A stretch of DNA of 8,279 nt from Endozoicomonas sp031844845 (GCF_031844845.1 NZ_JAVRMB020000048.1:1-8279), one strand, 5' to 3'. Numbered from the stretch's first letter, positions 1-6,304 are shown. A program made the numbers and translations. The notes: generated by a model not told the origin, from the sequence alone.

Positions 1-812
1 GGCACCAGTCCCAGCCAGGCAGCCAGTTCCCGGCCATTTTTAAATGCCGTTATATCCCCAATGGCAGCAAATAAAGCAGTAGCAGTGAGTAACCCAATGC
101 CGGGTATGGTTAACAAAAGCTGGCAACCTTCATTATTGGCTGCAATCGTTTGGAGCTTCAGCTCAAGCTTTTCTATGCGTTTATCCAAGTGCTCCATTCT
201 CTTATGAAGAGCCTCATAAAGCCCAATGAGAATTTCACGGAAGAGCACTGTTAAACCGTTTTCTGCATCTTCCAGAATCAAAGGGATTTGCCTACGGATA
301 AAGGAGATTCCCTTTGGAATGATCACTCCGTACTCCATTAGCAACCCTCTGATTTGGTTACCTAATGCTGTTCTTCTGGCAACTGTCTGGCTGCGAATTC
401 TATGAACCTTTTAGAATCTACAAATGTCCTGCTGCTCAACATTTTTGGATGGCACGAAGCGCATGTTCGGGCGTTGTGCAGCTTCGCAAATAGCCTCGGC
501 ATCTGCAGCGTCATTTTTGTTTGACTTAACGTAAGGCTTCACGAATTGGGGAGCAATGATGCGAACGTCATGGCCCAGCTCGGTAAACTTACGACACAAG
601 TAGTGTGATCCTCCGCAGGCTTCAATAGCGATAAGGCATTGGGGCAAATTGGCTATGTACGGCAAGAGCGCTTTTCGATTGAGTTTCTTTTTGATGACCA
701 CTTTGCCTCTGGCATCAACACCATGCAGCTGAAAACTATTTTTACTCAAATCAATTCCGAGAACAGCAACCTGACCTTTCTGGCTTACTCCTGATTTGTT
801 ATGTTTACTCAT
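1..812 (-). pseudogene. IS110/IS1111-family transposase, broken by an in-frame stop and cut by the window edge
   Basis: The first 133 codons (812 down to the TAA at 411-413) encode the DEDD (RuvC-like) catalytic domain of an IS110-family transposase. Visible acidic residues are D21 in GIDLSK, E64 in AIEACGG, and D101 and D104 in NKNDAADAEAI. Past the TAA the same frame stays open to position 1 and reads as the normal rest of the protein: HRIRSQTVARRTALGNQIRG, then a helical stretch, then the Transposase_20 part with TIPGIGLLTATALFAAIGD and GRELAAWLGLVP at the edge. The break is therefore a nonsense codon or a tiny local change, not a frameshift. From family memory, about three extra codons sit between QQDI and HRIRS, right where the TAA lies. 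The ATG start has a GGAG six bases upstream. The serine-containing C-terminal motif lies outside the window. Unless the stop is read through, the product is inactive. Confidence 0.9.
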
Positions 813-818
813 GGTTCG

Positions 819-822
819 CTCC
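819..822 (-). promoter_or_regulatory. ribosome binding site of the IS110 transposase
   Basis: GGAG on the minus strand, six bases before the ATG at 812-810. It supports that start codon. The corresponding bases are also present in the truncated second copy. Confidence 0.6.
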
Positions 823-908
823 GTTTCTTATTTTGAATGACGTTCGCTTAGCTCATGCTATCATGGCTCAATTGAAGCAGGTTTGGGAGCGGGGCGGACC
901 ATTCCATT

Positions 909-989
909 AGGTCTTTCTTCTTGACGCATAAACAAGTATTAAACCATGGTCAGGTTTTGAATATTGTATTTATTCAAAAAGAAAGACCT
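909..989. repeat. REP-like inverted repeat unit 1 (arms 909-924 and 974-989)
   Basis: The left arm AGGTCTTTCTTCTTGA pairs with the right arm TCAAAAAGAAAGACCT with one mismatch, leaving about 49 bases between them. Beyond the right arm the sequence continues with GACCCC, as in unit 2 (1189-1301). The left arm lacks the matching GGGGTC because the IS110 end starts there. The arm sequence GGGGTCAGGTCTTTC is of a kind I associate with intergenic repeats near Y1-type transposase genes in gammaproteobacteria; this is recollection, not a search result. Confidence 0.65.
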
Positions 990-1020
990 GACCCCAATTT
1001 TTTTGACCCCAATTTTTTTT
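990..1020 (+). repeat. short tandem duplication of GACCCCAATTTTTTT next to the repeat arm
   Basis: After the right arm of unit 1 the sequence runs CTGACCCCAATTTTTTT and then GACCCCAATTTTTTTTTT, a 14-15 base tandem duplication with a growing T run. The T run merges into the truncated IS110 copy that starts at 1021. It may be a slippage product or the junction left by a deletion. No gene is present. Confidence 0.55.
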
Positions 1021-1188
1021 TTACTCAAATCAATTCCGAGAACAGCAACCTGACCTTTCTGGCTTACTCCTGATTTGTTATGTTTGCTCATGATTCGCTC
1101 CGTTTCTTATTTTGAATGACGTTCGCTTAGCTCATTCTATCATGGCTCATTTGAAGCCGGTTTGGGAGCGGGGCGGACCATTCCATTA
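1021..1188 (-). mobile_element. second IS110 end, truncated remnant carrying only the first transposase codons
   Basis: Positions 1021-1196 match 742-917 base for base in length (176 bp, no gaps) with only a handful of substitutions. It includes the start codon (1091-1089) and about 23 codons ending at GIDLSK, then stops at a T-rich junction. The rest of the transposase is missing. The upstream 96 bp is retained and abuts AGGTCTTTC exactly as in the first copy. It is a dead relic of the same or a nearly identical IS. Confidence 0.88.
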
Positions 1189-1301
1189 GGTCTTTCATTG
1201 TGCATAACTTATATTGTTAGATATCATTTATTTCTGATGTTAGGAAGTGGTTTTTTAAATTTAAACGACAGTAGATATGCACAATGAAAGACCTGACCCC
1301 A
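1189..1301. repeat. REP-like inverted repeat unit 2 (arms 1189-1206 and 1277-1294)
   Basis: AGGTCTTTCATTGTGCAT at 1189-1206 is perfectly inverted at 1277-1294 as ATGCACAATGAAAGACCT, with 70 AT-rich bases between. The right arm continues outward with GACCCCA, giving the full arm TGGGGTCAGGTCTTTC on the minus strand. The left arm is interrupted at its AGGTC by the IS110 end. Immediately after the right arm comes a small direct duplication of CATTTTTTCTG (1300-1322 region). Confidence 0.8.
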
Positions 1302-1342
1302 TTTTTTCTGCCATTTTTTCTGGGAATATAATGCAAGTGGCG

Positions 1343-1375
1343 GTATGCATTCCCACGGGGACCGTGGGAACGAGA
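1343..1375. repeat. intergenic palindrome, GCATTCCCACGG type
   Basis: TTCCCACGG (1350-1358) and CCGTGGGAA (1362-1370) form a 9-bp perfect stem with loop GGA, followed by CGAG. The phrase GCATTCCCACG...CGTGGGAACGAG is a widespread intergenic palindrome in gammaproteobacteria. It lies in the gene-free stretch downstream of the LDLa-repeat gene. No function can be assigned from the window. Confidence 0.7.
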
Positions 1376-1437
1376 TATTCCACCCATCATTTGGTTTTAA
1401 TCGTGGCGTTCATCCTCAGAGACCTGTCATTGAATTC

Positions 1438-1467
1438 TCACCCCGAAACTCCGGATTTTCAGGGTGA
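1438..1467 (-). terminator. hairpin downstream of the LDLa-repeat gene, possible weak terminator
   Basis: TCACCCCGAAA (1438-1448) pairs with TTTCAGGGTGA (1457-1467) over 11 positions, ten Watson-Crick and one that is C-A on the plus strand but G·U on the minus-strand transcript, with an 8-base loop. It lies about 80 bp past the stop codon at 1547. There is no run of T after it in the minus direction, so a role in transcript end formation or stability is only a guess. Confidence 0.3.
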
Positions 1468-1546
1468 ATCTGCCTTTTCCCGCTTATATCAATACAAAAA
1501 CATAATCCATACAGTTGTCAATCACTCTATACCTGCAACAGCTCTC

Positions 1547-4165
1547 CTATACTGCGCTGGGTGCCGGACTATTTGAAATGGTTTTAGCAATAACAAAGGA
1601 GCACTTGTTTGGGACAGTTGTCTCCGGGTTTTGGGGCTCTTTTTTACTGAATAGAGAGGATTTCTTGACGTAACATGCGACAGTAGCCGTGACAGCTACC
1701 ATTGTGCACAGAGCTGAGACTCCCAAACATACGTATCCAATAGTGGCACTCCAAGATGTCCAGGTATTTCCCTGCTTTTGCAGCTGAGGGGACATGTTTT
1801 CTGCTTCTTCCTTATGAGATGACTTTTGTATTAATTTTTGCTGCTGAAAGGGCTTGTATACGGCTATCCCAGTGCCAGTGTCTCCCTCTTCTGACAAATT
1901 TGTATCAGTATTGAACTCTTTAGTAAAATCAGGATCTAAGGGGAGTGAACTGCCTGTACTGGTTACCTGGTCAGGTACTTGTATACCAGACTTTATAACT
2001 GTTGTGTCAGGTAAGGCCGCTATTTCTAAAAAGGGAGTCTGGCTTGTTGGACAATGCTGCTCATCTCTCTGATTATTACAGTCTGGCTTCCCATCACAAA
2101 CTTCTTCCGACGCTATGTTTTCACCGCCACCACAATAGAACCTGCCTGCATTCCTGAAATGCGCGGGACGCGCGCAGTATTCATCGGTTTTGTCTGAGCA
2201 ATCTGGGACTCCATCACAGAGCTGACCAGCAGCATTAGGTAATATCTCCCCGTTTAAACACGGGTAATCACCAGTTTTTCTAAATTTTCTGAGACTAGTC
2301 CACACATCAGGGGAAATCCTGCCTACAGCTGCATAGTCTGCATTAGTATTACAATTCTTCTCATCAGCTCCATTTAAACAGTCCTGCTTGCCATCACAGA
2401 GCGGATTGCCATCTCTTTTGTGCAATACAGTCCCTGCTTTATCCTCACATAAGAATTGGCGTTTCTCGTCATACCCCCTGACGGCTGCAAAGTTGTTGAC
2501 AGGGATGGTCGATTTCTCATGAGGTCTCGTTTCAGGGAGAAGCGCTGCCGTTGTATACTGCTGTTCAGTCGTAGATTGAATCGTTTGAGTCGTGGGTTGA
2601 GTCGTGGGCTTATCTGTGGTGGTATCCCTGCCCGTGGATATCAGGATATTCGAGGGGTCCCGGGTCGTTGGGCAGGGGTGACTCAGCTCAATGTTCCTGC
2701 CGTCACAAATTTGCCGGCCCGCTTGTGCATACTGCCGAGGAGTTGTACAGACCTCCTCAGACCCGTCATAGCAGTCTTTGTTTCCGTCACAAACATTATA
2801 CCCATCCCTGACTTTCAACAATACGTCTCCGGTTAAACAATGGTATTCACCAGTTTTTTCATATTGATCAAGTTTAGAATCAATTTGACCTACGGCATTG
2901 AGATCCTTGATATCCCGACAGAATTCATCACCGCCATGTACACAATCTGATATGCCGTTACACACCGGATTACCATCGCTTTTGTTCAATACAGTTCCGT
3001 CCCCACACGTGAATGTGCCATTTTCCCTGTATTCTTTGATGACTGATTGTTTCTTACGTACCCTTTCGTAATATTCTCCACATTTCGTGTTAAGAACCTC
3101 ATTACCTGAGGATGCATAACTGCCTTTGAATCGAACATTCATACTATCTATGGCATTGGCATAATTTTTGTCTGTACGGTAGTCGCCCTGTGGGATCGTA
3201 ATCCTGGCGGTCTGGTCGCCTACATAAATTGATGCAGCTGATTTGTGATTTTTATTGCTGCATAAATGATCGGACCTCTGGTTAATTTCCTTTGTTTTTT
3301 TATTCACCGTGAAAAAGTTGAACGATACTGTATCTTCCGATTGCGGACTGCCAGCCTCTGGATAGGTTGAATAAACCTCACGGAGAGAGTTATCAGATTC
3401 CTTATTACAGCCTCCCTTCCTGACCTGGATCGGACTGGTAGCCTCACCTCCTGATGCCTTATATCCAGGGTATTTATGATTGTTATAAGTATCATGAGCT
3501 TCTTTTATCATCTCTTCGCCAACACGGGTTGCGATTTCCTTCTGTAAATATTCAGGCACTTCGGTTGCAAGATAGGTTGCTCCGGGATTTTCCAAAAAAC
3601 GCTTATCAACTAATATCTGTCCATCTGTTTGCCTCCCACCAGCATCCATCATTAATGGAACTTCTCGATATCCTTCACAAATTTCTTTAGAAGATTCCAC
3701 ATTCCTGGGTTTTAATAAGGTAACTTTAGGTTCACCTTCCGGGGTGTAGACTATATGCTTCCACATAGTTGAGTTATAGATGATCTCTGTCGCTAACATC
3801 GAATCATCACCATTCACAAAGCGCACGCCTTGATTAAAGAACCACAAAGCCACAGCAGTATAATAAGAGACTATGCCATCAGGGTTTTTACAAATTCGTA
3901 ATGGTAGTTTAACGGTGTTATTAATCACATTGGTGCCTATATGGATAAAACTGTCTTTTATCGTGTTTATTAGCGGTGAAAGGATTTGAGTGACTGGTGA
4001 TGCCTGTCTCTGGTATATCGGCTTATCATTCTTGGTATCTTGCTGTGAGGGCACTTTCCTGTGAATTGTGGAAGTTGGCGTGGATACGCCGCCTTTTTCC
4101 ATGTGGCAGGATTTTTTCTGATTCAGTACGCTGAATACAGGATTTGAGTCATTTATACGGTGCAT
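1547..4165 (-). CDS. large protein with five LDL-receptor class A-like repeats and a C-terminal membrane segment
   Basis: Start chosen at the ATG at 4165 because GAGG lies 7 bases upstream; the frame is open further, with a GTG at 4213. Numbering here counts from that GTG (888 residues; 872 from the chosen ATG). Residues 17-390 are not recognised. LDLa-like repeats lie at about 403-432, 459-489, 589-621, 652-680 and 694-721, plus a degenerate one near 503-514. Each has the hallmark pattern of C, then CDGxxDC, acidic DE, then C, for example CDGKPDC and DEQHC; the acidic residues fit calcium binding. Each keeps only four of the six usual cysteines. The two repeat blocks are separated by a Thr-rich linker (about 516-570). 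Residues 823-848 form one hydrophobic segment followed by KKSSLFSKK, which suggests a cytoplasmic C-terminal tail. No classical signal peptide is visible. LDLa domains in eukaryotes bind ligands at the cell surface; a host-interaction role here is inference. Confidence 0.88.
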   Translation of the reverse strand: MHRINDSNPVFSVLNQKKSCHMEKGGVSTPTSTIHRKVPSQQDTKNDKPIYQRQASPVTQILSPLINTIKDSFIHIGTNVINNTVKLPLRICKNPDGIVSYYTAVALWFFNQGVRFVNGDDSMLATEIIYNSTMWKHIVYTPEGEPKVTLLKPRNVESSKEICEGYREVPLMMDAGGRQTDGQILVDKRFLENPGATYLATEVPEYLQKEIATRVGEEMIKEAHDTYNNHKYPGYKASGGEATSPIQVRKGGCNKESDNSLREVYSTYPEAGSPQSEDTVSFNFFTVNKKTKEINQRSDHLCSNKNHKSAASIYVGDQTARITIPQGDYRTDKNYANAIDSMNVRFKGSYASSGNEVLNTKCGEYYERVRKKQSVIKEYRENGTFTCGDGTVLNKSDGNPVCNGISDCVHGGDEFCRDIKDLNAVGQIDSKLDQYEKTGEYHCLTGDVLLKVRDGYNVCDGNKDCYDGSEEVCTTPRQYAQAGRQICDGRNIELSHPCPTTRDPSNILISTGRDTTTDKPTTQPTTQTIQSTTEQQYTTAALLPETRPHEKSTIPVNNFAAVRGYDEKRQFLCEDKAGTVLHKRDGNPLCDGKQDCLNGADEKNCNTNADYAAVGRISPDVWTSLRKFRKTGDYPCLNGEILPNAAGQLCDGVPDCSDKTDEYCARPAHFRNAGRFYCGGGENIASEEVCDGKPDCNNQRDEQHCPTSQTPFLEIAALPDTTVIKSGIQVPDQVTSTGSSLPLDPDFTKEFNTDTNLSEEGDTGTGIAVYKPFQQQKLIQKSSHKEEAENMSPQLQKQGNTWTSWSATIGYVCLGVSALCTMVAVTATVACYVKKSSLFSKKEPQNPETTVPNKCSFVIAKTISNSPAPSAV

Positions 4166-4172
4166 AGAATAA

Positions 4173-4176
4173 CCTC
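4173..4176 (-). promoter_or_regulatory. ribosome binding site that decides the LDLa-protein start
   Basis: GAGG on the minus strand, seven bases before the ATG at 4165-4163. The alternative upstream starts (GTG at 4213, ATG at 4207 and 4195) lack a comparable site, apart from a general G-rich tract before 4207. Confidence 0.55.
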
Positions 4177-4224
4177 GTCTTATAACTGATAACATCCATC
4201 CATACATCCCCACCCCAAACCCAA

Positions 4225-4254
4225 AATGTAGACCTAGTTGTGTGATTCGTTCAA
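4225..4254 (-). promoter_or_regulatory. possible sigma-70 promoter for the LDLa-repeat gene
   Basis: On the minus strand TTGAAC (4254-4249) and TACATT (4230-4225) are separated by 18 bases. Each matches four of six consensus positions. The element lies 60-90 bp upstream of the chosen start, just past the end of the ISL3 transposase scrap. It is a modest match in AT-rich DNA and could be chance. Confidence 0.28.
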
Positions 4255-4263
4255 TACCAATAT

Positions 4264-4581
4264 TTAATAAGTCATTTGGTGATATTTGATTAAAGGAATA
4301 TTGATGTCTACTGACTGTAAGGATGAATGGAATGTCAGCGAGAATGAGGATTTTTTGTAACTTCTCAAAAAGTACTGGAAAGGAAAACGGGCTCTTTCGC
4401 AGGTTCTGGCTCTATTCAAACCTTTCGCAAATCGCTCTAACTCTGATATACCAGTCTCTTTGGCTAATCCAACCCACTTATCCAGGAACTTGCTGGCGCT
4501 GGCTTTATATTTATACGTCCATAGTTGCTTAAGAATGTCATTAAGAATATAGGCCTGATTCAGATCTTCATTCATTGCCAA
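4264..4581 (-). pseudogene. ISL3-family transposase remnant (C-terminal part only)
   Basis: The first 60 codons of this frame (about 4581-4402) read like the late part of an ISL3-type transposase: LNQAYILNDILKQLW, then ASKFLDKWVGLAKETGISEL and ERFAKGLNRAR. ISL3 proteins have a Leu-Lys-Glu-Leu...Trp helix here, followed by a Trp-containing helix and KTLxRH. The homology stops at NRART, where a full protein would run into the TNG...EGxNNxIK region; the remaining codons look unrelated. The first in-frame ATG is at 4575 and the frame opens with TTG at 4581. Upstream, the homology is cut where the 4581-4652 direct repeat begins. The piece encodes no complete domain and should be inactive. Confidence 0.7.
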
Positions 4582-4652
4582 AGTAGAAAAAAAGAAAAAA
4601 GGACATCCATAAATTTATCTAAGTAGAAAAAAGGACATCCATAAATTTATCC
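4581..4652 (+). repeat. imperfect direct repeat containing GACATCCATAAATTT
   Basis: AAGTAGAAAAAA then GGACATCCATAAATTTATC occurs at 4581-4619 and again at 4621-4651. The first copy carries an extra AGAAAAAA. The core GACATCCATAAATTT recurs at 8174-8188, and inverted at 4669-4686 (with three extra bases) and at 4724-4738 (with one extra). Confidence 0.75.
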
Positions 4653-4686
4653 ATACTTAACCATGGATAAATTTATTATGGATGTC
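4634..4686. repeat. long hairpin built from the GACATCCATAAATTT motif
   Basis: The left arm GACATCCATAAATTTATCCAT (4634-4654) pairs with the right arm at 4663-4686 (ATGGATAAATTTATTATGGATGTC) over 21 bp with a 3-base bulge, around the loop ACTTAACC. It is a strong, AT-rich cruciform-like structure between the LDLa gene and the glycosyltransferase gene. It could be a REP or MITE-like unit. Confidence 0.7.
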
Positions 4687-4746
4687 TCTATTTGTGCTAT
4701 TTGTGGTTGTTCGAAAAGAGTCAAATTTATTGGATGTCCCCATTTG
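4685..4746 (-). repeat. left copy of the inverted motif GTTGTTCGAAAAGAGTCAAA, with TCTATTTGTG words
   Basis: TCTCTATTTGTG and CTATTTGTG (4685-4705) precede a segment starting GTTGTTCGAAAAGAGTC at 4706 and ending GGATGTCCCCATTTG at 4746. The reverse complement of 8166-8203 gives the same order with small gaps: GTTGTTCGAAGAGTC, then AAATTTATGGATGTC, then TCTATTTG. The two copies bracket about 3.4 kb in inverted orientation. Confidence 0.7.
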
Positions 4747-4831
4747 CTCCGCTATATTCAGTGGATGGGAAATGAAATCTGAGATCTGGAACTTTTTCTT
4801 GATTTATTGATCAGAGACATCAGAAAGAATG

Positions 4832-4852
4832 AAAAAGATTAAGAATCTTTTT
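4832..4852 (+). other. AT-rich hairpin in the leader of the glycosyltransferase gene
   Basis: AAAAAGATT (4832-4840) and AATCTTTTT (4844-4852) form a 9-bp stem with loop AAG, followed by one more T. It lies about 40 bp before the start codon. It resembles a weak intrinsic terminator or attenuator in shape, but the stem has very few G-C pairs. Confidence 0.3.
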
Positions 4853-4891
4853 TCTTGATGGAAAATTATAAACATTAATAGAGATAATAAG

Positions 4892-6004
4892 ATGCTAATT
4901 GCTGATTTCAGCCACATTAAAGATTCCGCTGAAATTCTGAATAAACAGCCTGTTGACACAATTTCAAACCAGCAACATTACAGCCTGTGGAAAGTCGACA
5001 CACGCAAACCCGTAAACCCTTACTGCCGTAGGATTGAGCGGGAGATACTCTCCGCCTCAATCATGTACAAAATTGAGGCATCAAATTTATCCACAAGAAG
5101 AGTTAACAATGTAGTAGCACTGCCCAAGGCCCTTTCTGATGGCTACGCCAGACTCAATGAACTACCCATAAACTTCATCTGGATTGGCAGTATTATTCCC
5201 ACCAGATATCGGAATAATATATTGCAATGGTCTGAACAGTATCCAGAGCGGTTGCATGTTCTCTGGGTGCATGGGGAAGCCCTTTCATCAAAAGACAGAG
5301 TTACCATGAACGGGCTGATGAATAAAAATAACATCAGAGTGCTGGATATTGCCGAGAGCCAGTTTATACAGGAAACTCCGATTCTTCGTGATTTGGCAAA
5401 ATGGCTATTTGCCAACATAGAAGATATAGAAGATAACAAAAAGCTATTCCATTATGTCGCTGCCAGTGATATCTATCGTATTGCCCTGATGTACTTTGGC
5501 AGTGAAATAATTACACAAATGCTCACGGCAACAGATTCCTATAAAAAGAAGCTAGTCGATAAAGGGTTGATTTATTTTGATACCGATATTCTCTTTGAGT
5601 CAGTTCAGGGCATTGATGATTGTCTATTCAAGGGCGTGCTCGAATTTGATGATGCTAATGATATTTTTGCAGCATCTGAAAGTAAAATGCCTTTTTTTAA
5701 GGAGTTACTGGATACAGTACTGAATCATACCAAAAAGAATATGGAACAAAAGTCCATTGATTTTTTCAAAACCAGGTCAGAGGTTCTTGGGTGTAGCTAT
5801 CACATAACCGAGAGAATGAAAGCTAAATACTTCAAATCACGTCTAAATTACAGGGCATTTCCATTTAAGAATCCGGTTAGATGTGCAGATGGAACCTGGC
5901 AAGAAGGCAAAGCACTAAATATGGAACGACCAGCCCCGGTTTATCGAAACCAGGGCTCGGTAATACCTGCGGGGGCTAAAAATGTATTGCCGCCAAAAGA
6001 ATAA
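4892..6004 (+). CDS. TcdA/TcdB-type (DXD) glycosyltransferase, possible effector
   Basis: This 370-residue protein shows the signature order of GT-A glycosyltransferases with a DXD motif, nearest to the clostridial toxin catalytic domain and related sugar-binding-DXD families. INFIWIGSIIP (residues 93-103) carries W97, which in such enzymes stacks on the nucleotide. AASDIYR (190-196) gives D193 and R196. YFDTD (228-232) gives the metal-binding DTD at 230-232. The predicted reaction is transfer of a sugar from a UDP-sugar to a target protein or glycan; donor and acceptor are unknown. The gap between D193 and D230 is 37 residues, against 16 in TcdB, because about 21 residues split the usual YGG-hydrophobic-DXD stretch. 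No signal peptide or membrane segment is visible, so the product is cytosolic or delivered by a dedicated system. The ATG has only a weak purine-rich AGAGA upstream. The gene stands alone. Confidence 0.8.
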   Translation: MLIADFSHIKDSAEILNKQPVDTISNQQHYSLWKVDTRKPVNPYCRRIEREILSASIMYKIEASNLSTRRVNNVVALPKALSDGYARLNELPINFIWIGSIIPTRYRNNILQWSEQYPERLHVLWVHGEALSSKDRVTMNGLMNKNNIRVLDIAESQFIQETPILRDLAKWLFANIEDIEDNKKLFHYVAASDIYRIALMYFGSEIITQMLTATDSYKKKLVDKGLIYFDTDILFESVQGIDDCLFKGVLEFDDANDIFAASESKMPFFKELLDTVLNHTKKNMEQKSIDFFKTRSEVLGCSYHITERMKAKYFKSRLNYRAFPFKNPVRCADGTWQEGKALNMERPAPVYRNQGSVIPAGAKNVLPPKE

Positions 6005-6005
6005 G

Positions 6006-6029
6006 TGGCTGGCCATCACTGACCAGCCA
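6006..6029. terminator. hairpin between the convergent glycosyltransferase and small reading frame
   Basis: TGGCTGG (6006-6012) and CCAGCCA (6023-6029) form a perfect 7-bp stem with a 10-base loop, starting one base after the TAA of the glycosyltransferase. Only CCTGTTT follows on the plus strand, so there is no real T tract. The position between convergent frames fits a bidirectional terminator. Confidence 0.45.
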
Positions 6030-6041
6030 GCCTGTTTGCGG

Positions 6042-6293
6042 TTAGCTCATGGTGAGTTTAATAACCGCTCTCGGCTTCAAGTTGATAGGCAGCGGGTTTG
6101 ATTGAGTGTGAATAATCACGCCTTTCTCAAAATCCATTACCTTCTGCTTGGCATAGCGAGGCAGACCGATAGTGTTGACAGTCTCAACAAAGTCAGCCGG
6201 AGCAAACCAAGTCTTGAAGATGTCCGCAGGGGGTGTTTTAGATATTAGTGGATTTACCAAATAGCCCTGTAATGGCTGTAAGTACACAGTCAT
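6042..6293 (-). CDS. hypothetical protein, 83 residues
   Basis: Not recognised. The frame runs from an ATG at 6293 to a TAA at 6044-6042 and reads as a plausible soluble basic protein with PPADIFKTWFAPADFVETV and GLPRYAKQKVMDFEKGV. There are no cysteines and no membrane segment. It converges with the glycosyltransferase (37 bp gap with a hairpin) and is divergent from the IS1595-type transposase, with 21 bp between the two start codons. The ribosome binding site is poor: only GGG two bases before the ATG. It could be an accessory frame of the IS, a gene cut by the IS, or a chance frame. Confidence 0.4.
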   Translation of the reverse strand: MTVYLQPLQGYLVNPLISKTPPADIFKTWFAPADFVETVNTIGLPRYAKQKVMDFEKGVIIHTQSNPLPINLKPRAVIKLTMS

Positions 6294-6304
6294 ATCCCTG
6301 TTTG

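Larger units (their letters stand above)
1..908 (-). mobile_element. IS110/IS1111-type insertion sequence, upstream end and most of the transposase
   Basis: This is the transposase pseudogene plus 96 bp of non-coding sequence upstream of its start codon. The outer limit at 908 is inferred because a second, independent copy of the same end (1021-1188) stops matching within a shared repeat arm that begins AGGTCTTTC. The other end of the element lies left of the window. IS110 elements have no long terminal inverted repeats and encode a structured guide RNA in one non-coding end. For IS1111-type members that end is normally downstream of the transposase, so it is probably not visible here. Confidence 0.7.

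Noticed and set aside
1277..1576. Open reading frame of 99 codons on the plus strand
   Set aside because: It starts inside the arm of an inverted repeat, runs through a palindrome and ends overlapping the end of the LDLa-repeat gene. There is no ribosome binding site and the product is not protein-like.
1854..3690. Several plus-strand and one minus-strand open frames inside the LDLa-repeat gene
   Set aside because: They are shadows of the long coding frame, which has clear domain repeats.
4166..4213. GTG or upstream ATG starts for the LDLa-repeat gene
   Set aside because: The ATG at 4165 has a well-spaced GAGG; the upstream starts have no better signal. The upstream extension adds 16 residues and no signal peptide.
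4323..4532. Plus-strand frame of 69 codons
   Set aside because: Antisense to the ISL3 transposase remnant, which explains the sequence.
5143..5439. Minus-strand frame of 98 codons
   Set aside because: Antisense to the conserved core of the glycosyltransferase.
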